Shown in pieces: positions 26,074 to 34,782 of a stretch of 64,000 bases of DNA (positions are counted from its first letter, which is position 1; every line of letters begins with the position of its first letter). The stretch covers positions 248,001 through 312,000 of the forward strand of contig CAWKLX010000007.1 in the NCBI GenBank assembly GCA_963850605.1, read 5' to 3'. This DNA comes from BOG-908 sp963850605. GTDB lineage: Bacteria; Pseudomonadota; Alphaproteobacteria; Acetobacterales; Acetobacteraceae. A model generated the notes under the pieces. It searched no databases. It saw only the letters and a program-made list of their open reading frames with translations, and was not told the origin of the DNA. The position numbers and the translations under genes are program-made.

Positions 26074-26883
26074 GTGCCGTTGGTGTTCGCCTCACCGCAT
26101 TCCGGCCGCGACTACGACCATGAATTCGTGGCGAGCGCGCGGCTCGATCCGGTGACGCTGCGCACCAGCGAGGATTGCTATATCGACGAAATATTCGCCG
26201 CGGCGCCCGATCATGGGGCCACGCTGCTGGCGGCTTCGTTCCCCAGGGTATGGTGCGACGCCAACCGGGAAGCGTGGGAACTCGATCCCGCGATGTTCGA
26301 GGATCGTCTGCCTTCCTGGGTCAATACCGCCAGTGTGCGGGTGAACGCCGGGTTGGGGACGATCGCCCGCATTGTCTCGACCGGCGAGGCCATCTACCGC
26401 GACCGGCTGCGCTTCGCGGAGGCGGAGCGGCGGGTGGCCAATGGCTGGCGTCCGTATCACGATGCGCTGGCGGGCTTGCTGGAAGCGGCGCGGCTACGTT
26501 TCGGCGCATGCCTTCTGGTCGATTGCCATTCGATGCCGGCGCATGCCTGCGCCGACCGACGGCCCGTGCCCGATATCGTGCTGGGCGATGTGTTCGGTGC
26601 GTCCTGCGCACCCCTGGTCGTGACGACCGTCGAGCGGTTCCTGACCGGACGCGGCTATGTCGTGCGGCGCAACGACCCCTATGCGGGTGGATACGTGACC
26701 CGCCATTACGGCCAGCCGCGGACGGGAGTGCACGCGCTGCAGCTGGAGATCGCCCGCGGGCTTTACATGAACGAAGCGACGCTGGAACGAGGCGCCGGTT
26801 TCGAGCGGATTACCGCGGATATGGGCGATCTGGCCGGCCATCTGGCCGAGCGTGCGCCGGAGTTGCTGCGATTGGCGGACTGA
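26074..26883 (+). CDS. N-formylglutamate amidohydrolase (start uncertain)
   Basis: Zinc hydrolase of the last step of the five-step histidine breakdown pathway or related formyl-amide cleavage. Family blocks are PLVFASPHSGRDYDHEF, LVDCHSMPAHA, VPDIVLGDVFGASCA, RRNDPYAGGYVTRHYGQP and VHALQLEIARGLYMNEATLE. The GTG at 26074 is the first usual start codon, but in-frame sequence upstream (AHIDARFEDRPGCYTVRQPD) looks like the true N-terminus and has no ATG, GTG or TTG before the tRNA. Either a rare start such as ATA at 26002 is used or a base is wrong. No other hut gene is near. Confidence 0.82.
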   Translation: MPLVFASPHSGRDYDHEFVASARLDPVTLRTSEDCYIDEIFAAAPDHGATLLAASFPRVWCDANREAWELDPAMFEDRLPSWVNTASVRVNAGLGTIARIVSTGEAIYRDRLRFAEAERRVANGWRPYHDALAGLLEAARLRFGACLLVDCHSMPAHACADRRPVPDIVLGDVFGASCAPLVVTTVERFLTGRGYVVRRNDPYAGGYVTRHYGQPRTGVHALQLEIARGLYMNEATLERGAGFERITADMGDLAGHLAERAPELLRLAD

Positions 26884-26925
26884 CCCGGGCGCTGCCGCGA
26901 GAGCTTCATCCGAGCGGACCATGCT

Positions 26926-27135
26926 TCAGATGCCCGAGGAGGCCCGGTTGAACATGGTTGTCAGCACGCCGCCGAAGCCACTGAAAATACCCAGGAGGAC
27001 CAGGCATAGGAAGGCCGCCACAATGCCGTATTCGACGGCGGTGACACCGCGCCCGTCGCGATGCAGCCGCCACCATCGGCACAGACCGGCGCCGTCCGCC
27101 AAGGTCCTCTGAAGGAAATCCGCTAAATCCGCCAT
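26926..27135 (-). CDS. Flp/Fap-type IVb pilin
   Basis: A 69-residue pilin subunit. After an unusually long head of about 29 residues (MADLADFLQRTLADGAG...) comes RDGRGVTAVEYGIVAAFLCL, in which processing is expected after the G, leaving a glutamate and tyrosine (VEYG) typical of Flp pilins, followed by the hydrophobic helix FLCLVLLGIFSGFGGVL. No tad or cpa assembly genes are in the window, so it is an orphan here. A cluster of complementary bases to family-1 repeats (26899-26925) directly follows its stop. It lies head to head with a lytic transglycosylase. Confidence 0.8.
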   Translation of the reverse strand: MADLADFLQRTLADGAGLCRWWRLHRDGRGVTAVEYGIVAAFLCLVLLGIFSGFGGVLTTMFNRASSGI

Positions 27136-27275
27136 GTTCCCGCCGCTGTTCTGGCGTGGCACATATCGTCCGCACCGTCACGAGAGCGCAACGTAACCCG
27201 GACGGGCGGGGAAGTCCACATAATTTAGACCAGTCGCTGAAAGCTCCAAAAATCTACGACTGCCGGCGTGTGGAC

Positions 27276-27362
27276 AAAAAAGAGGCGGTGCCTTGCGACA
27301 CCGCCGAGTTTAGGGAGGAAACGTCCAAGATGCAGCCCGCCGAAGCAGGCCGCAGGGAAACA
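27276..27362 (-). ncRNA. Candidate small RNA with anti-Shine-Dalgarno loop and terminator
   Basis: Read on the minus strand this stretch has three elements in a row. A hairpin GCCTGC-TTCG-GCGGGC (27335-27350) has a UUCG tetraloop. A single-stranded part holds TTTCCTCCCTAAAC (27308-27321 region), complementary to ribosome-binding sites. Then comes a strong terminator, GGCGGTG and CACCGCC (27284-27290, 27299-27305) followed by six T. This is the layout of alphaproteobacterial small RNAs such as the suhB/mmgR and alpha-r14 types with CCTCC motifs. The 5' end is a guess. The terminator has no other minus-strand gene to serve. On the plus strand a 13-codon frame from the ATG at 27330 with GGAGG before it is an alternative reading. 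Confidence 0.5.
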
Positions 27363-27462
27363 GTATGGTGAACGGGCGACGAGGCGCAAGCGTTTTTTTG
27401 CATTGCAGCATTTCGGAACGGCGGGGTTACCTTGGGTTAAACATTTCGAGCGACCATGGGCC

Positions 27463-28248
27463 ATGCGCAAATGGTTGCCGGCTGTTCTGGTCCTGTGCGG
27501 GATGTGGTTTGTGGGTGCCGCTCGGGCGGACAACTCCGCCCTGTGCCGCTCGGCGGTGAGCGCGGCCGAAGCCGGTTTGCACATTCCGGACGCTTTCCTG
27601 TCGGCCATCGCGCGGGTGGAATCGGGGCGCCCGAGCCGGGAGACCGGTGCTGTTTCCCCCTGGCCATGGACGATCAATGCGGAGGGTCAGGGATCGTTCT
27701 TCGGCAGCAAGGCCGAAGCGATCGACGCGGTGCGGGCACTGCAGGCGCGCGGCGTGCGATCCATCGACGTTGGCTGCATGCAGGTCAATCTGATGCACCA
27801 TCCCGAGGCTTTCGCTTCCCTGGACCAGGCGTTCGACCCAGCCAGCAACGCGATGTTCGCCGGTCACCTTTTGTTAAGCCTGTTCGCGCAGTCGCGGACC
27901 TGGCCGCGTGCGGCGGCGGCGTATCATTCGCAGACACCCACGGTGGGGGCAGCCTACCAGCAACGTGTTCTGGCGGAGTGGGGTGTGCCGGAAGACGGCT
28001 CACCGGTGGAAAAATACCGCCCGGCATCGCCGAAGCCGCGCGGGCCGGCATTGCCGACCCCGGTCGTGGCATTTCAGGTCCCGGCGGCAATATCCGCGCA
28101 ACCGGGCCCATCGTTCGGCCGGATCGCCGCTTTTGCGGCCCATGCGGCCCCGGCCGCGTCCGCGCTGGGAGCAGCCGGACGCAGCCTTGCGGCCTATCGG
28201 GCGATGCCCACGGCCCTGGCCCTTCGCTGGGCACCTCGTCCGGGCTAG
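27463..28248 (+). CDS. Lytic transglycosylase SLT-domain protein, secreted
   Basis: A 261-residue exported protein. The ATG at 27463 gives a clear signal peptide (RKWLPAVLVLCGMWFVGAAR-ADN). The SLT-like domain follows: AFLSAIARVESGRPS with the catalytic glutamate, PWPWTINAEGQGSFFGSKAE, RSIDVGCMQVNLMHHPEAF, WPRAAAAYHSQTPTVGAAYQ. The last 80 residues are proline- and alanine-rich and probably unstructured. It should trim peptidoglycan in the periplasm. It diverges from an orphan Flp pilin, as the first transglycosylase diverges from GspG. The 300-base leader region holds the candidate small RNA. Confidence 0.87.
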   Translation: MRKWLPAVLVLCGMWFVGAARADNSALCRSAVSAAEAGLHIPDAFLSAIARVESGRPSRETGAVSPWPWTINAEGQGSFFGSKAEAIDAVRALQARGVRSIDVGCMQVNLMHHPEAFASLDQAFDPASNAMFAGHLLLSLFAQSRTWPRAAAAYHSQTPTVGAAYQQRVLAEWGVPEDGSPVEKYRPASPKPRGPALPTPVVAFQVPAAISAQPGPSFGRIAAFAAHAAPAASALGAAGRSLAAYRAMPTALALRWAPRPG

Positions 28249-28367
28249 GCCGGCGGCGCATATCTTGCCGTTGTTGACGGGATTGGCCATGTGACGGGCG
28301 AGCGCGCGGTATCGGGTCCAGTCCGGGCCTGAGCCTCCGCGCGATGGTCGAAACGGAATTCCGCCCA

Positions 28368-29474
28368 ATGTCGCTGACCCGCCCGGCCTTGCTCGCCGCC
28401 TTGCTGATGACGGCGTCAGGCGCACGCGCCGACGCAGACCCGCCGGTGACTGTGGTGCGGGTGGCCCGGGCGGACGTGCCGGAATACGCGTCCGGCATTG
28501 GCACCGTGCAGGCCTACCGGTCGGTGCTGGTGCGCGCGCGGGTTGACGGGCAACTCGACAGCATCGCGTTCAAGGAAGGCCAGACCGTGCATCCGGGCGA
28601 CCTGCTCGCGCAGATCGATCCCCGGCCTTATGCGGCGACGCTTGCCCAGGCGCAGGCCAAGCGCGCCAGCGACCAGGCCCAGATCGACAATGCCCGACGC
28701 GACCTGGCGCGCTATTCGACGCTGGAACGCAGCGCCGTCGCCTCGCGCCAGCAGGTCGACACGCAGCAGGCCACCGTGGCCCAGCAGACCGCAAGTCTTG
28801 CGGGAGACGATGCCGCGATTGCGAGTGCGGCGCTGAACCTCAGTTTCTGCCGCATCACCGCGCCGATCGAGGGCGTGGTGGGGCTGCGGCTGGTCGATGT
28901 CGGCAACCAGATCCATGCCAGCGATTCGACCGGCATCGTCAGCATCCAGCAGGTGCAACCGATCAGCTTGGTCTTTACCCTCCCGCAGGAGCGTCTGCCG
29001 GAAGTGCGGGCGGCGATGGGCGCCGAGGCGTCGCCGCTGGTGTCGGCGGTGGGGCGGGACGGGACGGTGGTCGCCGACGGCAAGCTGGTGACGATCAACA
29101 ATGCGATCGACACCCAGACGGGTACGATCACCTTGAAAGCGGAGTTCGCCAACCGTGACGACAGCCTGTGGCCGGGCCAGTTCGTAACCGGCCGCCTGCG
29201 GCTGCGCGTCGTCAGCGGCGCATTGACGGTGCCGCCCTCGTCCGTCCAGCACGGGCCGGATGGACTGTATGTCTATACGGTCGATCCCAGGCGCACCGTC
29301 GGGCGCGCCAACGTCAAGGTCGGCTACCAGGATGACCAAGCCGCGATCGTGACGGAGGGATTGCACGAGGGCGACACCATCGTGCTCTCCGGCCAGCTCT
29401 TGCTGCAACCGGGCATGCGGGTCGAGCCGAGACCGGCTCAGGGCGGTCAGGCGGCCGGCGGGCAGACCGGATGA
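28368..29474 (+). CDS. RND efflux periplasmic adaptor (MdtA-like)
   Basis: Membrane-fusion protein that joins an RND pump to an outer-membrane channel. A 368-residue frame from the ATG at 28368 has a signal peptide (SLTRPALLAALLMTASGARA). The lipoyl half-motifs VRARVDGQLDSIAFKEGQTV and CRITAPIEGVVGLRLVDVGN flank a helical hairpin (LAQAQAKRASDQAQIDNARR). The beta-barrel and membrane-proximal parts follow (LVTINNAIDTQTGTITLKAE, GDTIVLSGQLLLQPGMRVEP). The stop overlaps the pump start by four bases (ATGA). An alternative ATG lies at 28344. No outer-membrane factor is encoded beside it. Confidence 0.9.
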   Translation: MSLTRPALLAALLMTASGARADADPPVTVVRVARADVPEYASGIGTVQAYRSVLVRARVDGQLDSIAFKEGQTVHPGDLLAQIDPRPYAATLAQAQAKRASDQAQIDNARRDLARYSTLERSAVASRQQVDTQQATVAQQTASLAGDDAAIASAALNLSFCRITAPIEGVVGLRLVDVGNQIHASDSTGIVSIQQVQPISLVFTLPQERLPEVRAAMGAEASPLVSAVGRDGTVVADGKLVTINNAIDTQTGTITLKAEFANRDDSLWPGQFVTGRLRLRVVSGALTVPPSSVQHGPDGLYVYTVDPRRTVGRANVKVGYQDDQAAIVTEGLHEGDTIVLSGQLLLQPGMRVEPRPAQGGQAAGGQTG

Positions 29475-32400
29475 GCATCTCGTCGCCGTTCATCCGGCGC
29501 CCGATCGCGACCTCGCTGCTGATGGCCGCGATCTTCCTGATCGGCATCGCAAGCTACCCGCTGCTGCCGGTGGCGCCGCTGCCGACGGTGGATTTCCCGA
29601 CCATCTCGGTCACCGCCAACTACCCCGGGGCCAGCCCTGACGTGATGGCGAGCAGCGTCGCCCAGCCGCTGGAGACGCAGTTCAGCCAGATCAACGGCCT
29701 GGCGCAGATGACGTCCATCAACGTGCTGGGCACCTCGACGATCACCGTGCAGTTCGATCTGTCGCGCAACGTGGATGCGGCCGCGACCGACGTGCTGGAG
29801 GCGATCAACGCGGCGCAGGGACAACTGCCGAAAAACCTGCCGAACCAGCCGACATTTCGAAAGGTGAATCCGGCCGACAGCCCCATTTTCCTGGCGTCCG
29901 TGTGGTCGGACGATCTGCCGCTCACGACGGTGGACGACTACGCCGAGAACGTGCTGAGCCAGCAGCTGAGCCAGGTGTCGGGTGTCAGCCAGGTGATCGT
30001 GGGTGGCCAGCAGAAGCCGGCGATCCGGGTGCAGATCGATCCGGCGCGCATCGCGTCGATGGGGATGACGCTGGAGGATGTGCGTCAGGTGCTGACCCAG
30101 GCGACCGTCAACAGTCCCAAGGGCAGCATAGACGGCGCGCGCCAGTCCTTCACGGTGCAGGCCAACGACCAGTTGACCGAGCCAGCGCCCTACGAGAAGC
30201 TGATCGTGGCGTATCGCAACGGCGCGCCGGTGCGCATCGGCGATATCGGCCATGCGGTGCGCGGCGCGCAGAACCGCGAGACGGCGGCATGGCTCGATGC
30301 CGGCGGCCAAACGCGACGCGGCGTGCTGCTGATCGTCTTCAAGCAGCCGGGCGCCAACGTGATCGACACGGTCGAGCGCGTGAAGGCAGCGCTGCCCAAA
30401 CTGGAACGCAGCATCCCACCGTCTATCCACGTGCAGACCGTGGTCGATCGCACGCAGACGATACGCGCCTCCGTCTCGGACGTGGAGTTTACGCTGCTGC
30501 TCTCCATCGCTTTGGTGGTGATGGTGATTTTCCTGTTCCTGCGCAGCCTGTGGGCCACCATCATCCCCAGCGTGACGGTGCCGCTGGCGTTGGTGGGCAC
30601 GTTCGCGGCGATGTATCTGCTCGGCTACAGCCTGGACAATCTGTCGCTGATGGGACTGACGATCGCGGTGGGTTTCGTCGTCGATGACGCCATTGTCATG
30701 CTGGAGAATATTTTTCGGCACATCGAGGACGGCATGGATCCGATGGACGCGGCCCTGAAGGGAGCTGGCGAAATCGGATTCACGATCGTCTCGATCAGCA
30801 TTTCGCTGATCGCGGTGTTCATTCCGCTGCTGCTGATGGGCGGCATCGTTGGGCGGCTGTTCCGCGAGTTTGCCGTGACCGTGTCGATGACGGTCGTGAT
30901 CTCGGCTTTCGTGTCGCTGACGCTCACGCCGATGATGTGCGCCCGTTTCCTGCGGGCCGAGCACACGCATGGCCGGCTGTATCGCGCGGTGGAAAGCGTC
31001 TTCGACGCGATGCTGGGCTTCTACGGGCGCACGCTGGAAATGGCGCTGCGTTTCCGCTTCATCACCCTGCTGGTCTTTCTGGGCACGCTGGGTGTCACGG
31101 TATTCCTGTTCGTGATCATCCCGAAAGGGTTTTTCCCGCAGCAGGATATCGGCGTGCTGATCGCCATCACCGAAGCCAACCAGGATATCAGCTACACCGA
31201 CATGTACGCGCGCCAGCAAAAGCTGAACGCCATCGTGCAGGCCGATCCCGCGGTGGCCAGCTTCGCCTCGCTGATCGGCGCCGGCAACGGAGGACAGACG
31301 GCCAATAACGGGCGGCTTTACATCAACCTCAAGCCGTGGGGCCAGCGCGACCCGATCATGCAGGTGGCCGCCCGGCTGAGCGAAAAGGCGCGCGCCGTCG
31401 AAGGTTTGCGCATCTACTTGCAGCCCTCGCAGGACATTACAGTGGGCGGCCGGCTGGCGCGTACCCTGTATCAATACACGTTGCAGGATGCCGATCCCGC
31501 CGAGCTCAACCGGTGGGCGCCTCGCCTGCTCGACCGTCTGCGCACGCTGCCGCAGTTGCGCGACGTGACCTCGGACCAGCAGATCGCCGGCACCACCGCG
31601 ACCCTGGTGATCGACCGCGATGCGGCCGCACGCTTCGGCATCCAGCCCCAGCAGATCGACGACACGCTCTACGACGCGTTCGGCCAACGCGAGGTGACCC
31701 AGTACTTCACCCAGCTCGCCGCCTACTACGTGATCGAGGAAGTGCCGCCCGCACTGGAGGGAACGGTGCAGACGCTGAAGCAGCTTTACGTGAAAGGCGC
31801 CAATGGCGTGGCAGTGCCGCTGTCTTCGGTGGTGCGGACGAGCACGATGCCGATCACGCCGCTGGCGGTGAACCACCAGAGCCAGTTTCCGGCGGTGACC
31901 ATCAGCTTCAACCTGCAGCCCGGCGCCTCGCTGGGCGATGCGGTACGGCTGGTCGATGCGCAGCGCGCGCAAATGGGCGCGCCCGCCTCGCTGCAGGGCT
32001 CGTTCCAGGGCAATGCGGCGGCGTTCCAGGCGTCGCTGTCCAGCGAACCCTATCTGATTCTGGCCGCGCTCGTCTCGGTGTACATCATTCTCGGCATTCT
32101 CTACGAGAGCTACATCCTGCCGTTGACCATCCTGTCCACCCTGCCCTCGGCCGGCGTGGGGGCGCTGCTGATGCTGATGGTGGCCGGCTTCGACCTGTCG
32201 GTCATCGCCATCGTGGGCATCATCCTGCTGATCGGCATCGTCAAGAAGAACGGCATCATGATGGTTGATTTCGCCATCCACGCCGAACGCGAGGGGGGGG
32301 CCACGCCGCTGGACGCGATCCGCCAGGCCTGCCTGATGCGGTTCCGGCCGATCATGATGACGACGATGGCCGCCCTGCTCTCTGGCCTGCCGCTGATGCT

Positions 32401-32596
32401 GGGGCATGGGGCGGGATCCGAATTGCGGCAGCCGCTGGGCTACGCGATGGTGGGCGGGTTGCTGCTGAGCCAGGCGCTGACGCTCTACACGACGCCGGTT
32501 ATCTATCTGTATCTGGACGCCTTGCAGCATTGGCTCTCGCCAGCGCCGCGGCCCATGCCCCGCGCGGCGCACGCGCTGGGCGCCCATGCGGACTGA
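29471..32596 (+). CDS. RND multidrug efflux permease (MdtB/MdtC-like)
   Basis: Proton-driven inner-membrane pump of the AcrB superfamily, 1041 residues. It begins MSISSPFIRRPIATSLLMAA and shows the fold twice, each with a periplasmic porter domain and about six helices. TM4 holds the proton-relay aspartates in AVGFVVDDAIVMLENIFRHI. LDNLSLMGLTIAVG, FVSLTLTPMMCARFLRAEH, PKGFFPQQDIGVLI and the closing GIVKKNGIMMVDFAIHAERE are family blocks. The pump likely forms a homotrimer with the upstream adaptor. Its substrate cannot be read; MdtBC-type pumps carry bile salts, novobiocin and similar amphiphiles. Its end overlaps the chorismate mutase gene by 11 bases. Confidence 0.93.
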   Translation: MSISSPFIRRPIATSLLMAAIFLIGIASYPLLPVAPLPTVDFPTISVTANYPGASPDVMASSVAQPLETQFSQINGLAQMTSINVLGTSTITVQFDLSRNVDAAATDVLEAINAAQGQLPKNLPNQPTFRKVNPADSPIFLASVWSDDLPLTTVDDYAENVLSQQLSQVSGVSQVIVGGQQKPAIRVQIDPARIASMGMTLEDVRQVLTQATVNSPKGSIDGARQSFTVQANDQLTEPAPYEKLIVAYRNGAPVRIGDIGHAVRGAQNRETAAWLDAGGQTRRGVLLIVFKQPGANVIDTVERVKAALPKLERSIPPSIHVQTVVDRTQTIRASVSDVEFTLLLSIALVVMVIFLFLRSLWATIIPSVTVPLALVGTFAAMYLLGYSLDNLSLMGLTIAVGFVVDDAIVMLENIFRHIEDGMDPMDAALKGAGEIGFTIVSISISLIAVFIPLLLMGGIVGRLFREFAVTVSMTVVISAFVSLTLTPMMCARFLRAEHTHGRLYRAVESVFDAMLGFYGRTLEMALRFRFITLLVFLGTLGVTVFLFVIIPKGFFPQQDIGVLIAITEANQDISYTDMYARQQKLNAIVQADPAVASFASLIGAGNGGQTANNGRLYINLKPWGQRDPIMQVAARLSEKARAVEGLRIYLQPSQDITVGGRLARTLYQYTLQDADPAELNRWAPRLLDRLRTLPQLRDVTSDQQIAGTTATLVIDRDAAARFGIQPQQIDDTLYDAFGQREVTQYFTQLAAYYVIEEVPPALEGTVQTLKQLYVKGANGVAVPLSSVVRTSTMPITPLAVNHQSQFPAVTISFNLQPGASLGDAVRLVDAQRAQMGAPASLQGSFQGNAAAFQASLSSEPYLILAALVSVYIILGILYESYILPLTILSTLPSAGVGALLMLMVAGFDLSVIAIVGIILLIGIVKKNGIMMVDFAIHAEREGGATPLDAIRQACLMRFRPIMMTTMAALLSGLPLMLGHGAGSELRQPLGYAMVGGLLLSQALTLYTTPVIYLYLDALQHWLSPAPRPMPRAAHALGAHAD

Positions 32597-32894
32597 GAGC
32601 GTGGGCCCGGTGCCGCCCGAACTGGCCGCGCTGCGCCACAGCATCGACAATATCGACGCGGCCATCATACACCTGCTCGCTGAGCGGTTCCGCTGCACGC
32701 AGCAGGTGGGCGAGCTGAAGGCGCGGCTGGGACTGCCGCCATCGGACCCCGCGCGGGAGGCGCAGCAAGTGGCAAGGTTGCGGGCGCTGGCGGAGGCGGC
32801 ACGGCTGGATCCGGAATTCGCCGAAAAATTCCTGGCCTTTGTCGTGCGCGAGGTGATCCGCCACCACGTGGCCCTCGCCTCGCCCAGGACCTGA
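32586..32894 (+). CDS. Chorismate mutase (AroQ class)
   Basis: A 102-residue all-helical AroQ-type chorismate mutase that turns chorismate into prephenate for Phe and Tyr. It shows LRHSIDNIDAAIIHLLAERF, then VGELKARLGLPPSDPAREAQ and AEKFLAFVVREVIRHHVALA, with the active-site R, K and E pattern. It is free-standing rather than fused to prephenate dehydratase. The ATG lies within the last codons of the pump gene, so translation may be coupled although the functions are unrelated. Confidence 0.88.
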   Translation: MRTESVGPVPPELAALRHSIDNIDAAIIHLLAERFRCTQQVGELKARLGLPPSDPAREAQQVARLRALAEAARLDPEFAEKFLAFVVREVIRHHVALASPRT

Positions 32895-32970
32895 CGTTTA
32901 TTTGACCAAGGCCGACCTGCCGTAACTTCGGACTTTCAGCATTTCTGAGTCGCACGTCGTGGACGCGGAT

Positions 32971-34080
32971 ATGCCGAGTATTGTCGTTGCGATACCTGTT
33001 CGAGACGAGGCGGCCCTGATCGGGGATTGCCTGCGTGCGTTGGCGTTGCAGGACGGCAGGGCCGACATCCTGCTTCTGGTGAACAACAGCCGGGACGGGA
33101 CGGCCGACATAGCGCGTGCGCTGCGGCCGACCCTGCCCTGCCCGGTCCACGTGATCGAGCACGAGTTTGCCGCCGGCCAGGCCAATGCGGGTCATGCACG
33201 GCGGCTGGCGGTGGAACACGCCTGCGCGCTGGCCGATCCTGGCGGCATCGTCATCACGACCGATGCAGATGGCTGCGCCGCCCCCGACTGGCTGGCCGCG
33301 ACCATGGCCGCGTTCGACGCGGGCGCGGACGTGGTGTGCGGCCGCGCGGTGATCGATCCGCTCGATGCGCTGCGCATTCCGCAACACCTGCATGAGGACG
33401 ACGCGCTGGAGGTGGCCTATGGCGCGGCACTCGACCGCATTGCCTGCCTGCTCGACCCGGACCCCGCTGACCCATGGCCGCGCCATGCCGAGGAGTCGGG
33501 CGCCAGCATTGCGGTGCGCCGCGACGCGCTGCTGGCGGTGGGCGGCGTGCCAGCCGTGCCCTCCGGTGAGGACCGCGCGCTGGTGGCCGCGCTGAGGCGC
33601 GCGGATGCGCGCATCCGGCACGACCCGTCGGTTTCGGTGACCGTGTCCGGCCGGACGCAGGGCCGGGCGACGGGTGGCATGGCCGACACGATCGCCCGGC
33701 GTATTCTGCGGCAGGATCCTGAGATCGACGCGGCGATGGAGAAGGTGGCCGACCGCGTGCGCCGGGTCGGGCTGCGGCGGCTGCTGCGGCTTGCGTGGGC
33801 ACGGGGCAGGCTTGACCGCATGATGCCCGACATTGTCGGCGAGTTGTGCGTGCCGCCGGATCGGTTGCGGACTTGGTTGGGCAGCCGACATTTCGGCACG
33901 GCATGGGCGCTTGTGGAGCAGAACAGCCCTGTGCTGGTGCGCAATCCCGTCCTGCGGGCCGATGTACCCGCGCAACTTCGGCTGGCGCGCGACGTGCTGT
34001 CGCGGCTGGAAGGCGGGATCGCCGCGGAACCGGCTCGGCTGACGAGTCCCGACCGGGGCGGGCGGGGGCAGACGCGTTAA
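32971..34080 (+). CDS. Glycosyltransferase family 2 protein
   Basis: A GT-A fold transferase of about 369 residues. MPSIVVAIPVRDEAALIGDC starts the nucleotide-sugar-binding fold; VITTDADGCAAPDWLAATMA holds the DxD metal motif; ESGASIAVRRDALLAVGGVP and PSGEDRALVAALRRADARIR with the ED catalytic base follow. The C-terminal third is helical and arginine-rich. There is no membrane helix. A GTG at 32959 would add four residues. The acceptor is unknown; surface polysaccharide is likely. Confidence 0.85.
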   Translation: MPSIVVAIPVRDEAALIGDCLRALALQDGRADILLLVNNSRDGTADIARALRPTLPCPVHVIEHEFAAGQANAGHARRLAVEHACALADPGGIVITTDADGCAAPDWLAATMAAFDAGADVVCGRAVIDPLDALRIPQHLHEDDALEVAYGAALDRIACLLDPDPADPWPRHAEESGASIAVRRDALLAVGGVPAVPSGEDRALVAALRRADARIRHDPSVSVTVSGRTQGRATGGMADTIARRILRQDPEIDAAMEKVADRVRRVGLRRLLRLAWARGRLDRMMPDIVGELCVPPDRLRTWLGSRHFGTAWALVEQNSPVLVRNPVLRADVPAQLRLARDVLSRLEGGIAAEPARLTSPDRGGRGQTR

Positions 34081-34180
34081 CCATACGCCGTCAGCGCGCT
34101 TGTGACGGTGCCGCCGCCACACCATAACCGCCTGTGTGGCAGCCTGCGTCGAGCTGCCCCGATCAGAGCGGACCAGAAAA

Positions 34181-34741
34181 ATGTTCATCGAAACCGAGAG
34201 CACGCCCAACCCCGCCACGCTGAAATTCCTGCCGGGATTGCCGGTGATGGGCGCCGGGACCGCCGATTTTCCGGCGGCGGAGCTGGCCGGGCCGAGCCCG
34301 CTTGCGTCCTTTCTGTTCACCCTGCCGGGCGTGGCGCGGGTGTTTCTGGGTGGCGATTTCGTGACCGTCACGAAGGCCGATGCCGCGGAGTGGCAGGCGC
34401 TGCGGCCGCTGGTACTGGGCGCGATCATGGAGCATTTTGTCGCCGGGCGTCCGGTGATGGACGGCCAGGCGGCCCTGGGGCTGGAGGATGAGGTGGCGCC
34501 CGGCGACCAGGAGATTGTCGATCAGATCAAAGAACTGCTGGACACGCGCGTGCGGCCGGCGGTGGCCAGCGATGGCGGCGACATCGTCTTCCGCGGCTAT
34601 CGCGACGGGGTCGTGCGCCTGCACATGCAGGGGGCATGCAGCGGCTGCCCGTCCTCGGCGGCAACCCTGAAGCATGGGATCGAGAACATGCTGCGGCATT
34701 ACGTGCCGGAAGTACAGGCTGTGGAGCAGGTGGCGGCCTGA
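34181..34741 (+). CDS. NifU-like iron-sulfur scaffold/carrier (Nfu)
   Basis: Iron-sulfur cluster carrier with two domains in 186 residues. The N-terminal Nfu domain is FIETESTPNPATLKFLPGLP up to FVTVTKADAAEWQALRP. The C-terminal NifU domain is IKELLDTRVRPAVASDGGDI with the cluster-binding CxxC in GACSGCPSSAATLKHGIENM. This is the mitochondrial Nfu1-type layout, common in alphaproteobacteria. The ATG at 34181 is chosen because MFIETESTPNP is the fixed family start. Confidence 0.93.
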   Translation: MFIETESTPNPATLKFLPGLPVMGAGTADFPAAELAGPSPLASFLFTLPGVARVFLGGDFVTVTKADAAEWQALRPLVLGAIMEHFVAGRPVMDGQAALGLEDEVAPGDQEIVDQIKELLDTRVRPAVASDGGDIVFRGYRDGVVRLHMQGACSGCPSSAATLKHGIENMLRHYVPEVQAVEQVAA

Positions 34742-34782
34742 GGCGCGGGGCGCCACCGCGCTGACGAACGGCGCACCCGGCC

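Noticed and set aside
27330..27371. 13-codon leader peptide with a good ribosome site
   Set aside because: Possible but unsupported; no biosynthetic codon run, and the opposite strand has a better small-RNA structure.
29447..32698. Very long open frame of about 1080 codons on the minus strand, antisense to the RND pump
   Set aside because: High GC makes stop codons rare in opposite frames; the translation is full of R, H, Q and D in low-complexity order with no domain, while the plus strand is a textbook pump.
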